From Xylaria sp. FL1777 (taxonomy: Eukaryota; Ascomycota; Sordariomycetes; Xylariales; Xylariaceae): 64,000 nucleotides of DNA. Below the pieces are notes generated by a model. The model had not been told where the DNA came from and did not search any database. It saw only the letters and a list, made by a program, of their open reading frames with translations. The stretch lies in NCBI GenBank assembly GCA_022578965.1, contig MU400673.1, forward strand, positions 2,566 to 66,565, in the 5' to 3' direction. Below, piece by piece: positions 1 through 12,237 of this stretch. Position 1 is the stretch's first letter. Each line of letters begins with the position of its first letter. Position numbers and translations under genes: made by a program.

Positions 1-69
1 CCCCCCCCCCCCACCCCCTCCCCCCCCCCCCCCCCCCCCCCGCCCCCCCCCCCCCCCCCCCCCCCCCCC
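1..69. repeat. Poly-C tract at window start
   Basis: The first 69 bases are almost pure C, with single A, T and G interruptions. This is not the usual fungal telomere unit (CCCTAA). It could be a real homopolymer tract, but a low-complexity contig or read end is at least as likely. No gene is associated with it. Confidence 0.9.
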
Positions 70-666
70 ATCCTATCTATGAACCCGACTCTTCACCATC
101 GCTGAGTGAGAATGACCTCGCCACATCGACAAATTCTAATCATATCAAAGGCACACTGGACCAAGCGTTACTGGATTCGCATAGCAATTTCACTAAACAA
201 CGTTCCATGGGGGGCATACGATACTTCATTATGCCTGCGTGGCCGACAATACGGAACTCGTTAAGTAGATAATCGATCTCGGCGTACCACTAGACTCCAC
301 CGACGCACAAGGCTGAACGCCATTACACACCACAATCTACAATTATGCCTAGTAATCTACCGTAGACCATGATTGGGAAGTAGCGAAGCTTAGTTAGTAA
401 AAACTGAAGAACTTTCTACTATTAAACAACCCCTGATATATGAGAGTGTATGTGGCGTTAGGCGTGCTATAATGTGGCTATTTCATTCTACGCATGCTGC
501 TTAACTGACATAGATTTGGATTCGGATAGACATAGACTGAGTGTGCGCTATGAGAAGTGTGAGAAGAAAATCTACAAGGTCTGGAAACCAGACAATAAAT
601 TTTCAAAACTGGATATCACGTAACTATATACAGTGGAAAATATAAAAGTGACATGAGGTTTGGGGC
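70..666. other. Intergenic, no gene seen
   Basis: Mixed-composition DNA with no open frame of note on either strand, lying 3' of the minus-strand chitinase gene. The part just below 667 should hold its 3' UTR and polyadenylation site, but I see no distinctive signal. No repeats recognised. Confidence 0.6.
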
Positions 667-1719
667 CTAGGGGATTCTCCCCACCAAGTTGTCTCCGAAA
701 GTCCAGCCTTTCGATCCGTCCCAGTTAATTGACCACGTCATCAAGCCCTTGAGTGCTCCATTGTAGTGATCCCAAGCCTCCCCAACCAAGTCGGGAGTCA
801 TATAACCACCCCCTGCCCCTGATTGAGCAGGTAGACCAGGGACTTGCATGTCATAGGGAAGTTTGATTGTGGTGCCCTGGACGACTAGGCCCTTGTTCAA
901 ACAATCCGTTTGGGCGATGAAACCTTGAACAGTGCCGGCTGCGTACGAATCGCCCGAGCAGCCGTACATATCACCGTTGTAATATTGCATGTTTAACCAC
1001 CACAAGCGGCCATTGTCAATATACTTCTTAATGATGGGCAGGTAGGATCCCCAGATAGATCCGTATACCACAGAACCACCTGTAACGTACGCCGTCTCAG
1101 GGGCCATGGTGAGGCCAAAGTTGTCAGGCATCTCTGCAAGAACGCCATCAATGATGCGGATAAGGTTCGCCTGGGACGTGGACAACGTGTTTATGTCACC
1201 GCTTCCAATCAGGCCAGTTTCGATATCGATGTCAAGACCATCGAAGTTGTATTGTTTCAGAATCGGAACTATGGTCGAAACGAAGTTATCGGCAACACCG
1301 CTCGATGAGAGGTCTATCGAAGCTGTGGCACCTCCGATGGACAGTAGAATCGTGGCACCAGCCGCTTTGGCCTGACACATCTCGGCCGGAGTTGGTACTA
1401 CAACGCCGGTATCTATACCATCTGCCCACAGTGCCGTACCGTCCGGTAAGATGACGGGAAAGGCGGCCTGTAGGACGTTGTATCCATGCTCTTGGATTTC
1501 AGGGTTTGTGATTGGCGTCCAGCCGAATCCCGGGTGCACTCCGTTCCCATTCCAATTCTCCCAGTACCCCTGGAGAACCTTGCCGGCCGGCTTACCCTTG
1601 GTAGCGCAAGTGTCCTGCGCCAATGCCGGAACGGCACCGAATAGCGTCGACACTACAACTGGGAGCAGGACAAAACCTGCATCGAGAAGGCGTGCCATTG
1701 TTGAGAGAACAATAGACAA
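667..1719 (-). CDS. Secreted GH18 chitinase
   Basis: Predicted extracellular chitinase (glycoside hydrolase family 18) that hydrolyses beta-1,4-GlcNAc bonds. The 350-aa frame is complete and has no intron. It starts with a hydrophobic segment ending near ALAQD (about residue 35), read as a signal peptide; Met8 is an alternative start giving a tidier one. The SxGG-type motif LSIGGATAS is at about 126-134. The catalytic DxxDxDxE motif FDGLDIDIE is at 159-167, with Glu167 the likely proton donor. Further GH18 markers are TMAPE (204-208), MQYYN (244-248) and the last-strand Trp in MTWSINWD (327-334). The opening QGYWENWNG and overall form resemble the compact bacterial/fungal subgroup B chitinases rather than the large subgroup C enzymes. 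No chitin-binding domain is visible. It stands alone, with no operon-like neighbour. Family is confident; subgroup is inferred from memory of motifs. Confidence 0.93.
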   Translation of the reverse strand: MSIVLSTMARLLDAGFVLLPVVVSTLFGAVPALAQDTCATKGKPAGKVLQGYWENWNGNGVHPGFGWTPITNPEIQEHGYNVLQAAFPVILPDGTALWADGIDTGVVVPTPAEMCQAKAAGATILLSIGGATASIDLSSSGVADNFVSTIVPILKQYNFDGLDIDIETGLIGSGDINTLSTSQANLIRIIDGVLAEMPDNFGLTMAPETAYVTGGSVVYGSIWGSYLPIIKKYIDNGRLWWLNMQYYNGDMYGCSGDSYAAGTVQGFIAQTDCLNKGLVVQGTTIKLPYDMQVPGLPAQSGAGGGYMTPDLVGEAWDHYNGALKGLMTWSINWDGSKGWTFGDNLVGRIP

Positions 1720-4700
1720 AAAATGAATCGCCGGGTTAGAGAATTGTCTAAGCTAATATGATACCCCTGGTAACTGCATGTTCGTAGATGGGCGTAAAGG
1801 ATGTACTTATAGATTGTACAGCTTGAGTCATCGCGTCCATTGTCTCACTCTTCGACCACGAATGTGGTAGTCAAGTTGTTAAGTGGTATGCGACTTATCT
1901 GGCAGGTGATGGCTCACATGATGTTATCAACCAAGTGTGTAAGTGTGGGCAACACGCCCTAAGTTGGCGATACTCAACGAAAGTGCAACGTAGCATTGTG
2001 TTTGGGACCATTTTACCAGAAATAGTCAAACAAATCTTAAGCCTCATGACTGAACAATGCTATATCAATGCATAAAAGTAGGGGAGGTAGGGTCCCCGCC
2101 CATGATAGCAAGAGACACGTTTTGATTAGAGGCTATGAGAATATAAGCAATGTTCAAGAATACCGGTAGCACATTCGCCTGGCAAGGCATGTGACATTGG
2201 TGCGAAGCATCTCCATTGATTAGCAAGTAATATCTACTACCTACCTACTAGAGGTAGTTGACCCCAAACCCCGGCCAGCCCCTGGCCCAAGTAGGCAGTT
2301 AACATTGCGTTAGCGTGTGCTAAACCGTGATTGCCAAGACTGATCTGCAAGACTGGCAATGCTATGTCTTAGCGGTACTTGAGCGGGCATGTTAATTAAT
2401 TATCTTATTGATACTCTCATCAAGCCTCTAGACGCGTGTCATACTATTCTCATGATACTAATCAGCGGGGGTGGGACGAGAACGACTTCGGCTTCAAACC
2501 CGATGAAGCCAAGCCATAAAAGAAATCACTAAAATAGGCACGCTACTTAGCATAATCAGGGCACTTTTGAGCTCCTAAATAGTATTTGGCCGAACAGAAA
2601 GTCTGTATCTTCTAGCTCGCTATTGTAACATCATGAGGTTGCGATAAAGCCACGGGATCCAACACCCTAAGACTACCGGAGTGGTGGGACGGAGCTTACT
2701 CCAAAGTCTTCCCCACCTGGCATCGCGTTGAGCGATACCGGTATCATTCGGGTAATCATACTGATATCAAGAGCAACGTAAGATCGCAACCTATCGCACC
2801 CCGTTACCTAAACCTATTGTTGAGGAGTGGCCACGATAGTGGGAACAAACTTGCGCCAACAAAGATACGGCTACGACAACCAGTATCTCAAAATCCCTAA
2901 GCGCTGTTATATAGGATGTTGAACAGTATTGATTACAATATCAAACGTGGGGTCACTTTTCAGTGCTTCCCCCAGCAAGATTCTCCATCTATAGGTGAGG
3001 CTTTGTGGCCAAGGTCGCTGCAAACAAGGTGTATCAAATGAGCCTATGAAAGAAATCCTACGGGCGATGTTATTATTTATGTAAATGGCTCCGTTCCCGA
3101 ATGGAGCACGGTATTTTGTGCTATGTTATTAAAAAAGGAAGTTCTACACATAAATATACCTAAATAACTTGAGAGAAGAAGGTCAGTTATTGTTTTAAAC
3201 TGTCTTGATAGAGAAATGCAGTTAAGGTGACCTAGTTGCTCAGATAGTTTATTATGTCTATATCCCGAGACAAGGAAACTTCGAGTTCAAAGCTTAAATA
3301 CAAGTACATGAAGAAGACAAAATTTACAGTTCTAGCGTCTCTTGACACTATTTCAGTATTTCAACAGTACCCAGCCTTTCTAAATGGTAGCTAAAAAGTA
3401 GGAACTAACCTCTAGCATCTCATTTCACGAGATCACAACGCGCCTGTCATTCCCCTAATATACCCATATTGTGACATATGACGAAGATACTAAAAAGCTG
3501 CTCGAGAATATGATAGAGGAGCTCGATAGATAGGAATAGTGTAGTTCATATATGCTTATAGACGGGCAGAGAGTCAATAATAAGCATGACGAGTTATTCC
3601 CTCAAGTATCTAGCCTTGCAGTTGACGACCGACATTAAGTGCAGCATAGCGCATGGAACTTTTAAGGCTACGCATCATTTTGAGCAAGGAAGTATGCTCA
3701 CACTTATCAACAGCATGTCCGCAAGTATGGACTTGGCCAGAACGCCAGGAATCAAGGCGGTGTTCAACTAATAAAAAGAGCGTGACTGGAATACCACATA
3801 CAAACCCAATCACGATACAACGAGATTGGGGTCGACCGATTCAGTATGACGTCATATCTCATGGTCATCCGCCTCATTACGCATGCTTATTGATGTTTTG
3901 TATAAAGTGGAACATGGCATGGCACAGCCTAGCCGACCGACGCCAATATTTGAAGTGAGCCAGATAGAGAAGTGTGTGTATCGCGTGTTGGTTAAGGAAG
4001 GGAAGTGATTATACCACAGTCCTGTTTATAGTATATCTAGACCCAATATACATGTAGAGGAAAGGAGTGACTGCGCCACATACTAGCCACACATGGCCTA
4101 CACAGTAGGTATACACTTTGGTAGTCATTCTATGATCTAAACCAACGGCAGAATCATCTCACATTTAAGACTCTTTTTTATCAAAGCTGCCTTTAGACCT
4201 TGAGATCATTCTAGGGTCGATTTGCTTTGGAAATCACGTCTAGCATTAGAATACCCTCGAACCTTAACGGTGGAATGATTATAAGCTAAAAGCTTAAGTT
4301 ATGCTCGCAATTGGATCAACTATATGTACCATCGTTGAGGCAGCCCGAAAACTTTCTAGCGATACCAAAAGTCTCTAATATTTTGAGCTTCGAGACATTC
4401 TAGGTAGCCAATCCATCGCTGTTCTACCGGAGAAAATCAATATCTCGATAGTACTGCATATAAAACGTGATAAACTTGTAAAAAGAGTTATGGGGTTACT
4501 TTAGTCTAATTTGGCCTTTTATTGAAAACCACTGGGTCATGGAATAGTCAAATACAGTTCTAGTCTTCTTCGGACTCAGCGCTTTCTCGAAGCGAACGAT
4601 AACGAAATGGACCGGAATGATTGTATATTATTCTAATGTATGAGGGGGGAGCATGTCAGATCGGAAAATTTTCATACCCGGCAACAGGGAGGGTGCCACG

Positions 4701-5443
4701 GTTAGTAGACAGAGCTTTGCATTTGAGATAGAGTAATTTCCTATCAGAACTTAGCGAAGCCCAGCTGTATCGTCGGTTATCTTGTGTAGTGGGTGAAGGT
4801 CTCTTTGGTATCCTTGAGACAGCATCGTCGAGCACTCTACCGCTGAAAAGAGCAGGGTTTTATTGAATACCGTTATGATCTGTCAAGTGGTACATAGGAA
4901 TACATGGACACATGAACACATTCATTCGACGATTCAACTTACGCGAGGTTGTTACACACGACCGCAGCTAAAGTGCAATCGCTGAACTCAAGAATACACT
5001 AGCTGTCGGGAGAGGAATAGTGGGTGAAGAGTAGCTAGGGCATTCGTTCATAGAGATATGAGATGAAAAGTTGCTGGAGAGCCACTAGTACCACCTGGGG
5101 TGGCTCTGTTGGTCATCCTAGTTCTCCTGGGGACCTAAACCCTCAACTTAATAAGAGAGGTTCAAGAGTAAGAAAATAAAATTAGAACAAATCACACTAA
5201 GCCGAGGCTAAACCGGTTGCAAATTGTTTGAGGTTAATGATAAGTGCTCGCGGTAAGATTTCAGATTACTCATTGCATTCATCCGGGTTCGCCAGAAGTT
5301 TCCTTTTACTTGATTATAACTTCCCTAGACGATCATAACCAAGTGCGTTCTCTGTACGAATTCAAACACTCTATAAGTTTCATGATTTTACATGCCATTA
5401 TACACTTCCAACATTCCATTCTAAGGTTATTGACATAGATCGG
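1720..5443. other. 3.7-kb gap without a supported gene
   Basis: No open frame here has recognisable domains or a plausible start. The longest, near 3.6-3.96 kb, overlap each other in several frames and look like chance. Composition is ordinary (CA, TG and CC are all common), so it is not RIP-mutated. The first ~200 bases should be the promoter of the minus-strand chitinase. Genes built of very small exons could be missed. Confidence 0.5.
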
Positions 5444-6082
5444 TTATTGCGTGTAGCTGCAGCTGTTGGGTGCACCTACAGCCTTTACTGCAAGAGCGCT
5501 GAGTCCCAGGCAGTCCGAATTGCCGCCAGGGTTTGAGACACCAGCGTCGACCCAGACGCTCCAGGCACCATCAATACTGTTCGGGCATGCAATGAAGCCA
5601 GCTCCGTTGAATGACAAGTAACCATTTTCATCTATGGCGAAAGTAGTCCGCTCACCGTAGTGAGGGATGGGCTGAGCGCCAGTGGTGTAGCCGAGCTTGC
5701 CTTGACCCATGCCGGAGCGATCAACGAAAAGCTGCTGGAAAGGAGCGTCGGTGGAGTAAAGGTAAAGGCCACCATCCTCGGAGAGAGTGAAGGTCGCAGA
5801 GTCTCCGGCGACGGGCTTAGTGCCGTCGTCACAGGTAGCATTCTGGGAAGGCAGATTGAGGAAGATGGAGCTTAGCGCAGCGTCGAACTGGGCGAAGTGA
5901 ATGGGGCTAGCAGAACGTAAAGCCATTAAACCGAAAGGATCGTTGGGGGCAATGGCGGTAGATGAAGAACTTGCCGAGGTGGTAAGCGCGGTGCCATATG
6001 AAGGAGTAGTGATTGAAGGCTTGCAAGGAGACGCCATGGCAGCACCAGCAAAAGCTGCGAGTGAGATAGTGTTGATAAGCAT
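5444..6082 (-). CDS. phiA: Secreted PhiA-like cell-wall protein
   Basis: Complete 212-aa frame without introns. The N-terminus (MLINTISLAAFAGAAMAS) is a clear signal peptide with cleavage near residue 18. A Ser/Thr-rich linker at about 22-45 is followed by the PhiA-type domain: the stretch NDPFGLMALRSASPIHF, then LYSTDAPFQQLFVDRSGMGQGKLGYTTG in the middle (split here at about residues 110-137), and a C-terminal part with YLSFNGAGFIACP and two further cysteines. In Aspergillus, PhiA is a secreted wall protein needed for normal phialide and conidium formation. A role in conidiation or wall function here is carried over from the family. The length is close to that of known members. A TATA-like element lies about 50 bases upstream of the start. 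Confidence 0.8.
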   Translation of the reverse strand: MLINTISLAAFAGAAMASPCKPSITTPSYGTALTTSASSSSTAIAPNDPFGLMALRSASPIHFAQFDAALSSIFLNLPSQNATCDDGTKPVAGDSATFTLSEDGGLYLYSTDAPFQQLFVDRSGMGQGKLGYTTGAQPIPHYGERTTFAIDENGYLSFNGAGFIACPNSIDGAWSVWVDAGVSNPGGNSDCLGLSALAVKAVGAPNSCSYTQ

Positions 6083-9000
6083 GTTTAGCGTTGATATGAA
6101 AATACTTTGAAAGTGTGAAGCCGACTGTTGTTTATAGAATATTTAACCTTTTGTTTGTGAGAGAAGAAGGTAACAGGTTTACAACGTTGTTAACAGTGGT
6201 ATGAGTGAAAGATGACGATAGTCCTAAGGGACACCTAGACTTATATAATACCTATATGTTTCTAAGCTGAGATAGAGTCGGTAAAGGGTTATAAGTTACT
6301 CGGTATACCAAGGCGTCAGGAGACTAGACTAAAGTAATTGACATCATACTGACAGAATACGAGGAAATGAGGCGAGTGCCAAGGGCTTCGGAAGAGCCGT
6401 CCTGGTAGTTGTGAACTACATTTCTAACCGAATTGCGCGACATTAGTAAGAAAAAAAATCGTATGTATCTAACGCTTTATCTTCCCAGCTGAATGCCTAA
6501 GTATTCAGATCGCCATTTGGCTTTCATATAATTCTAGGCCTATTAATTGCTGTCAAAGCGACGTGGCCGTGCGTCGACACTAGTCTACTTGTCCATACTA
6601 GTATAGGCTAGAAAGGCGGGCTAGGGTGTCAGGGCACCCGTCCGACCCTTGTACACCGAGGTACCGCTGATCGGCATTGGGGAATGAAATTCTACTTGGT
6701 ACAACATAGGTAATGTAAGCCAAGAATAAGCCTCACCTGTACCTTTTATATACATTCGTATTAAACTTAGGCTTCTCCATGCCAAGGTCATCTAGTGTAA
6801 TATTCAAATTGTCTTATATCGCATTACGAGATTTACTGATTGCCGGGGGCAAGGTCTATGTGTTCTACTAGGTATTTGGTCAACTATGTGATACAAACAA
6901 CCGAATTTTAAGCGGCCTAATTTACAAATTAAAAAGGAAAAAAAAATATTTTTAAAAAAATTGACTACCTAGTGTAAGCTTAATAATCTGAACCCGCCCC
7001 TCAATATCCCCAGTGGTCGCATTGAAGGGTCACAATACGAACTCTACAGCCCACTTAACTCGATCCTCGGCTGATGAAAATAATAATGCCAAGCAATCGA
7101 TGTGGTCAAGGCCACCTAGAACAGCGTTTATGCCACATTGCGTAGCGGCTTTCTGTAGCTAGCTGCTTGTCGGTATGTCCGATCCGATCCGCAACTGTAG
7201 TCTTCTCTAAGCAGATACTGCATGTCAAAAGAAATCTGGGTCTACATAACATGTTGAGGAGTTTCAGTATTAATCCACATTCAGCGAGAAAAATACGACA
7301 CATTTCATGTTTAGTAAGACATTCATAAGCCTTGACGAATTCCCTTGTACATTGAATCATACGAGGATGAGAGACCTATCGCGGAAACAGAAAGTTTTGG
7401 CATCATATACTACCAGTTAACTAGTGACAGAAGGGATCAAAGGCCATGAAAAGACAGCAAAAACTCTCGTATAGCAACTAATAGGCAACCCGATTTGTTG
7501 ATTCGTTTGTAAAGGAGAACACGAGCAGGCTAGTTGAAGATTTCTTGTTTCACTAAGTATTCAGACATTTAATAAGATACGGGTACTCAGCTTTCCTCAA
7601 GGCACTGAACTAGCGATTAACAGCTAGTATTCCCAAAAAGAAAAAAAGGAACAGTAGTTCGACATGGATTGGACGACTAAGGTCGGGAATAGAGATTTTT
7701 GCATACTTACGCTGCTGAATGACATTTTGAAATTTTCGTGTTGAGTTAGAATCTGAGGCAGCTCTTACGGTCAAGATTGTTTTATAGCTCTCTGTTTGTT
7801 GAGAATGTGATTTACCGCGGGAATTCCGACCGAGCTGTTGGCTCCTATGAACACGACAGTACCGCCCACCTTAAGGCGGCGGGAACACTTAGTCAGCTCC
7901 TAGCGGAGGTGTTACAAACCAACAGATCTAATATGGGGTTTCCCGCGAGGTAAAAGGTGCGGGTTGTTAAATGGAGGATAGCTCGTAGGTTTGACATCGA
8001 AGACTATCAAGAAGCGGAAATTCAAACAGGGCAAAACGAGACTAAGACTGCTAGAAGAGAGTCAAGGCTCTTTGTATACGTATACCGGTAGTACGGGAAC
8101 GGGAGACCCGCATTTACCCGTTAGTGCGGCTCCTGTAACAAGGGTCAACTGCATGCAGGCACGTTAGGTAGGTACTTGTATGCTTCCTGTACGTAGGTAC
8201 TTATATAACGTAAGGGGGGGGATTGCATGCACGGTAGAGTAACTATTACTAATAGAAGTTAAGGCATTTTAACCGCGATAATTTTTTTAGTTTTTCTTTT
8301 TTTTTTTTTGTGTGTGTTCTTTAGAAAAAAATTGATCATGTTTATGTTTTTCAAGTGTCCTAAAGCTACCTTAATTGTGGCATGCTCACATTAAGATGTC
8401 TAAGGAGTAAAAGAGTAGCAGTTATGATGATAATAGATAAAATGCCCCCAGTTTCCATGGAAATATATTTCAGCGGCCGGTATTACTTTAACATCAGGCT
8501 AGTAGCCAGCTCCTTACCTTAGGATTGACCACGATTAACGAAATCTGCTTTGCCGGCTGGGGCTCTGGGATGGTAGCCCCAGACCTCACTGGCACAAATT
8601 TAATCAGGTTTTACTAATTATACCCCTTTTCTGGCTGAATCGCTGAACTATGTAGCGACAATAAAATAGGCTAGTGCCACAATGGTCTTTCTTTTTGTAT
8701 TAAGCTAAACATGAACTATGCCTCGTTTATTTTGTTAGTCCTAGGTATTATCTTAGTACTTTGCCTTACTATAATTGATATAATTTTTCTTGCTTGAACG
8801 CACACTCTTATGAATTCAGAGGTGGCCGAGGAATGATGGTGACATCTCGACTGAATAGCAAACAATCCATATAACGCTCCCGAAATAATATAAGGACCTA
8901 AGGGATATCGTTTCTGTTAGAAGTTTTAGGCATCTTCTTAAATAATAGGAAGCTTGTCCATTTTTCCGGTTTTTATTCAACGCGCCAAGTAATTGCTTCT

Positions 9001-9880
9001 CTGTGAGAACGTGTCACACGCCTAGAGCCTTGTCACAGAGTGCTTGATCTCGAGCTCTAAAAGGTCATCTATATCTTTCATGATACGTGATGATCTGATA
9101 TTCCATTACGGGTACCGGTGTGTGCCTTAGTATCTCACGTCTTCTTTTGCATATCACCTGTATAAGAGCGAGTTAAGCCATGGGTCCTCCGTAGCTATTA
9201 GCTACTATCAGGGGGCATTAGTATCGCATCCTGAATCCTTTCAATGAACTTTAAATGCTTTATCTAAAGCTTCAGTCATTTTCTAGGGTGCTGAATATCC
9301 GTATAGCCTCTCGGAAGCTTTCCAATGATGGGGCTGAAACTTTAGTTTTATCTACTCTATATAAGTCAATTAGTCTTCGGCAGTTACGAAGGCCGTCGAC
9401 ATCTTAGTCTAAGTAAATTTCAAATAGCTAAATACTTAAAGACCGGGACATTCCCGTATGTATTAAAAGCCAAGACTCTATTATGCCAGAGTGTACAGCA
9501 CGTCCGACCCCGTTTGGGTATATAACCATCACCCAAAGCTCTCGTGCAACAATAAAAGTAGGAATAGTAAAGTCGAAGCTAATTCTTAACTCCGTTCATA
9601 GTGGCTAAGGGTAAATGAGGCGAGGCATATTTAAACTGTAAATGACTACATAGAGCTATTGTTGCTGTTGGATAGCAAGGTGGATATTGATGCTGTAAGA
9701 GAAATGGAGAGCAACTAACCACGGAAGCCACTGCGAGGGGGGAAAGCCTAAGGCGCCCCGCCCTCCCGACCCCGCGGTATCTCCCCACACTACCCCAACA
9801 ATTCGATCCCCCCACTAGCCATAACCCGTAATTCCTATCCGCACTACCTACTTGACCACATGGCATCTCCAGAATGCCCC
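6083..9880. other. 3.8-kb gap without a supported gene
   Basis: Contains short A/T homopolymer runs (6930-6962 and 8281-8330), several AGGTAGGT-type motifs near 8160-8205 and a run of eight G at about 8213-8220. A 95-codon frame on the minus strand (9579-9866) directly downstream of the YrdC gene has no domain or plausible composition and is more likely 3' UTR. I see no gene and no transposase relic. Confidence 0.5.
6131..6137 (-). promoter_or_regulatory. TATA-like element of the PhiA gene
   Basis: On the minus strand this reads CTATAAA, roughly 50 bases upstream of the PhiA start codon. That spacing would give a short 5' leader. Called from position and sequence only. Confidence 0.4.
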
Positions 9881-10654
9881 CTAGTTGACATTAACAGATG
9901 CACCCACACCTACTCCCTTAGTTTTATCGATCTTGTGCACCGGGTCCTCTGGCAGGTCAACTCCCCACCACTTGCTCATTCGTTCTCTGAAGACCTCGTA
10001 ACCAGCTCCGAAGCGTAGCACGCGCATCCCATCAATATCGAAGATGGTACCCGACCGTTGATACCTGTGGTATCTCTGCAGCCCGTAGTCCACAACAAGA
10101 TCGGCGCATTCGTAGACTTCGCGCTCGATATCTTCAACAAGATACTTTCCTCCTCGGCCCGTCAGATTGGCGCTGCTGCCAATCATCAACTGCCCGTCCT
10201 CGTCATTGAGTCTCCCGAGCTCTCGTAGAAACGCGCCTTCGGCAATGCCAATGCCGAGAGTGTCCCCCTTCGTAGCGCGCTCCAGCGTTTCAGGAGACAA
10301 TGCCTTGATCCGCGGGTGATCTTTCTTGTAGGGCGCGATAATACCAATCATATAGCTCATGACCTGTGTGATGACGCGGGTGATTTCGAACTTCTCGGGC
10401 GGCAGGATATGTAGCTCCTGGTGAGTTCTGTAGGTGCCGATGACGCCAACGGAATGGCCAGGCTTGCGCTGCTTGGCGACGAACGCGCGCTCGATGCCCT
10501 CTGCGCTGACCGCCATGAGACCATATCCGGTATCTATGGGTGCAATAATGACGCCGCCGGCCTTGAGAACTTCAAAGGCCACGCGTGCGTCTCGCTCAAC
10601 GTCGGGGACCTCCCCCGGTCCGGGGATCACGCGCGGGGTTTTGTTGGAAGACAT
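9881..10654 (-). CDS. YrdC/Sua5-domain protein
   Basis: Complete 257-aa single-exon protein of the Sua5/YciO/YrdC superfamily, whose best-known members make threonylcarbamoyl-AMP for tRNA t6A modification. Family marks are the N-terminal strand VIIAPIDTGYGLMAV (35-49), the basic motif AKQRKP (60-65; Lys61 and Arg63 in the KxR position) and SSANLTG (160-166; Ser161 and Asn163 as the SxN pair). The protein consists of the YrdC fold plus a short tail and lacks the separate C-terminal Sua5 domain, so it is not the canonical Sua5 enzyme. It may be a YciO-like paralogue of unknown substrate. No signal peptide or clear mitochondrial presequence is seen. The start at 10654 is the only suitable Met upstream of the conserved strand. 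Confidence 0.82.
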   Translation of the reverse strand: MSSNKTPRVIPGPGEVPDVERDARVAFEVLKAGGVIIAPIDTGYGLMAVSAEGIERAFVAKQRKPGHSVGVIGTYRTHQELHILPPEKFEITRVITQVMSYMIGIIAPYKKDHPRIKALSPETLERATKGDTLGIGIAEGAFLRELGRLNDEDGQLMIGSSANLTGRGGKYLVEDIEREVYECADLVVDYGLQRYHRYQRSGTIFDIDGMRVLRFGAGYEVFRERMSKWWGVDLPEDPVHKIDKTKGVGVGASVNVN

Positions 10655-11205
10655 GGAAGCGTCTCCGTGAGGGTGTAGTATATGACAAGGGTAGTAAAAT
10701 AGGGCTTGGGACAGAGTCTATTCAGCCAGTAATTCTCTTTGTGTCTTAAGGTCGATGTCTTTCCTTTTCCTCTATTTGAGCCAGGGGATGCATTGGCCTT
10801 CTTATACCCGTACGACTCTCTAGTTACGGCTTGTTCAATTCTTATTGTTGGTTCCCGTGCAGGTATGCCTAGCCCTCATGACTCTGCTAATCCGATACGC
10901 CATTGTCTACTTAACCCTTAGTTCGGCTGAGCCCCTAGTCATGTGTATAAGCTAAAATCCGAGACCCTGGAGGAGGTCTCGTCCATATCTTACGCCTTTC
11001 ACCCATTTCGCGGGCGCGTAACTCATCACATAGAGTCATATACAGTCTCGCGCTGTGTAACAACCTCAATGAACCTGTACAATCTAAAATAAGCTGAATT
11101 TTAATAAGGGGAAGAGTCAAATGTTTAAAACAAGACAGCTGTCTGTAGAGTGAGTATCCGCAATTGTTTAAAAAAAGGTAGCCGGTCACGGATATATATC
11201 CCTTT

Positions 11206-11223
11206 AGTGGGCGTTTCGGCTCC
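11206..11223 (+). repeat. 18-bp direct repeat, copy 1
   Basis: AGTGGGCGTTTCGGCTCC, followed by ATG. An identical 18-mer occurs in the same orientation at 12220-12237. An 11-mer AGGTAGCCGGT just upstream (11176-11186) recurs at 11711-11721. Too long to be chance in unique DNA; origin unknown. Confidence 0.75.
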
Positions 11224-11770
11224 ATGACTTTGCGACTAAGCAGGGGCGTAACAACCAATAAGGATTAAATATGTATGAGGTACTCTGTTCCCACCTAGTT
11301 TTGCAGTACCAGATAGTCCAACAGTAACGATTATGCTACATCACACTTGCGTATTACAGCTAAGTACTTTGCGCTGTGTTGAAATGATGTTACCCCAGAG
11401 TCAAAACGGCGCGGAGCCGAGACGCCCACCAAATGAATACCGCGAATACGGTACCCCAAGTCATCGGTCGTCTTTGCCCCGCACTTAATCGAAAACGATG
11501 CTGTGAGGTGCAATGATGTGACGACATTTTGCATATAGAGAATCAATTAGTCAATTAGATAATCTGGGAAATACCCAGGTGTGGGAATTAAAAGAAGATG
11601 ACTTCTTAGAAGAAGCTCTGTCGCTCAGATACGACTTAGTAGATGCAGAGCAGATTACAGTTTTTAAGGGCTCTCTAATGTGAATTATCAGGCTCGGCGT
11701 TGCGCAACCGAGGTAGCCGGTAGCCGATGAGAGTGGTGTGTTTGATACTACCAAAAAAGGTCCGACCCTC

Positions 11771-12170
11771 CGCATTACCCCGCATTAACCCCATATGTCT
11801 GCCCCGAACTATTTATATACCCGACTTCGGCATTAGCCCACAAGTCAGCAGGATGGTCGAATATTCCAGCGTGGCGTTTAATCCTGGTCGCTATAGCCAA
11901 TTATATAGTGGATCGATAAGGATACTACAGAACTTTGTAAAATTGCATCGCTGATTGGCTCTATGGCGTTCTCGATCGTTTCTTTTGCATTGCCCACCTA
12001 CACGCGTAATGCACCTTATGAGAACCCTTGTTGAAGTAGCATAATCTCTGTGCAATTCCTAGTACACTATAAGCCATTGATATAGCTGAATAGCACAGGT
12101 TTTCAAAGTCTTGGTAGTTTCAGCTATGGAAGATAGACACGGAGAAGTCCCTATATCGGCATTAACCCCC
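11771..12170 (+). repeat. Cluster of C(G)GCATTA-CCC motifs
   Basis: Four related motifs in the same orientation: CGCATTACCC (11771-11780), CGCATTAACC (11781-11790), CGGCATTAGCCC (11828-11839) and CGGCATTAACCCCC (12157-12170). They may be binding sites or parts of a degraded repeat. No function can be assigned. Confidence 0.45.
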
Positions 12171-12219
12171 ACAGTTGACTCCATGTCTCCATCACCTCTA
12201 TATCATCAATATCCACTTC

Positions 12220-12237
12220 AGTGGGCGTTTCGGCTCC
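12220..12237 (+). repeat. 18-bp direct repeat, copy 2
   Basis: Second exact copy of the 18-mer at 11206-11223, 1014 bases further on, followed by GTG instead of ATG. It may be a fragment of a decayed dispersed element. Confidence 0.75.

Noticed and set aside
9579..9866. 95-codon minus-strand frame downstream of the YrdC gene
   Set aside because: Gly/Ser/Pro-rich chance composition, no domain, and its position fits a 3' UTR.
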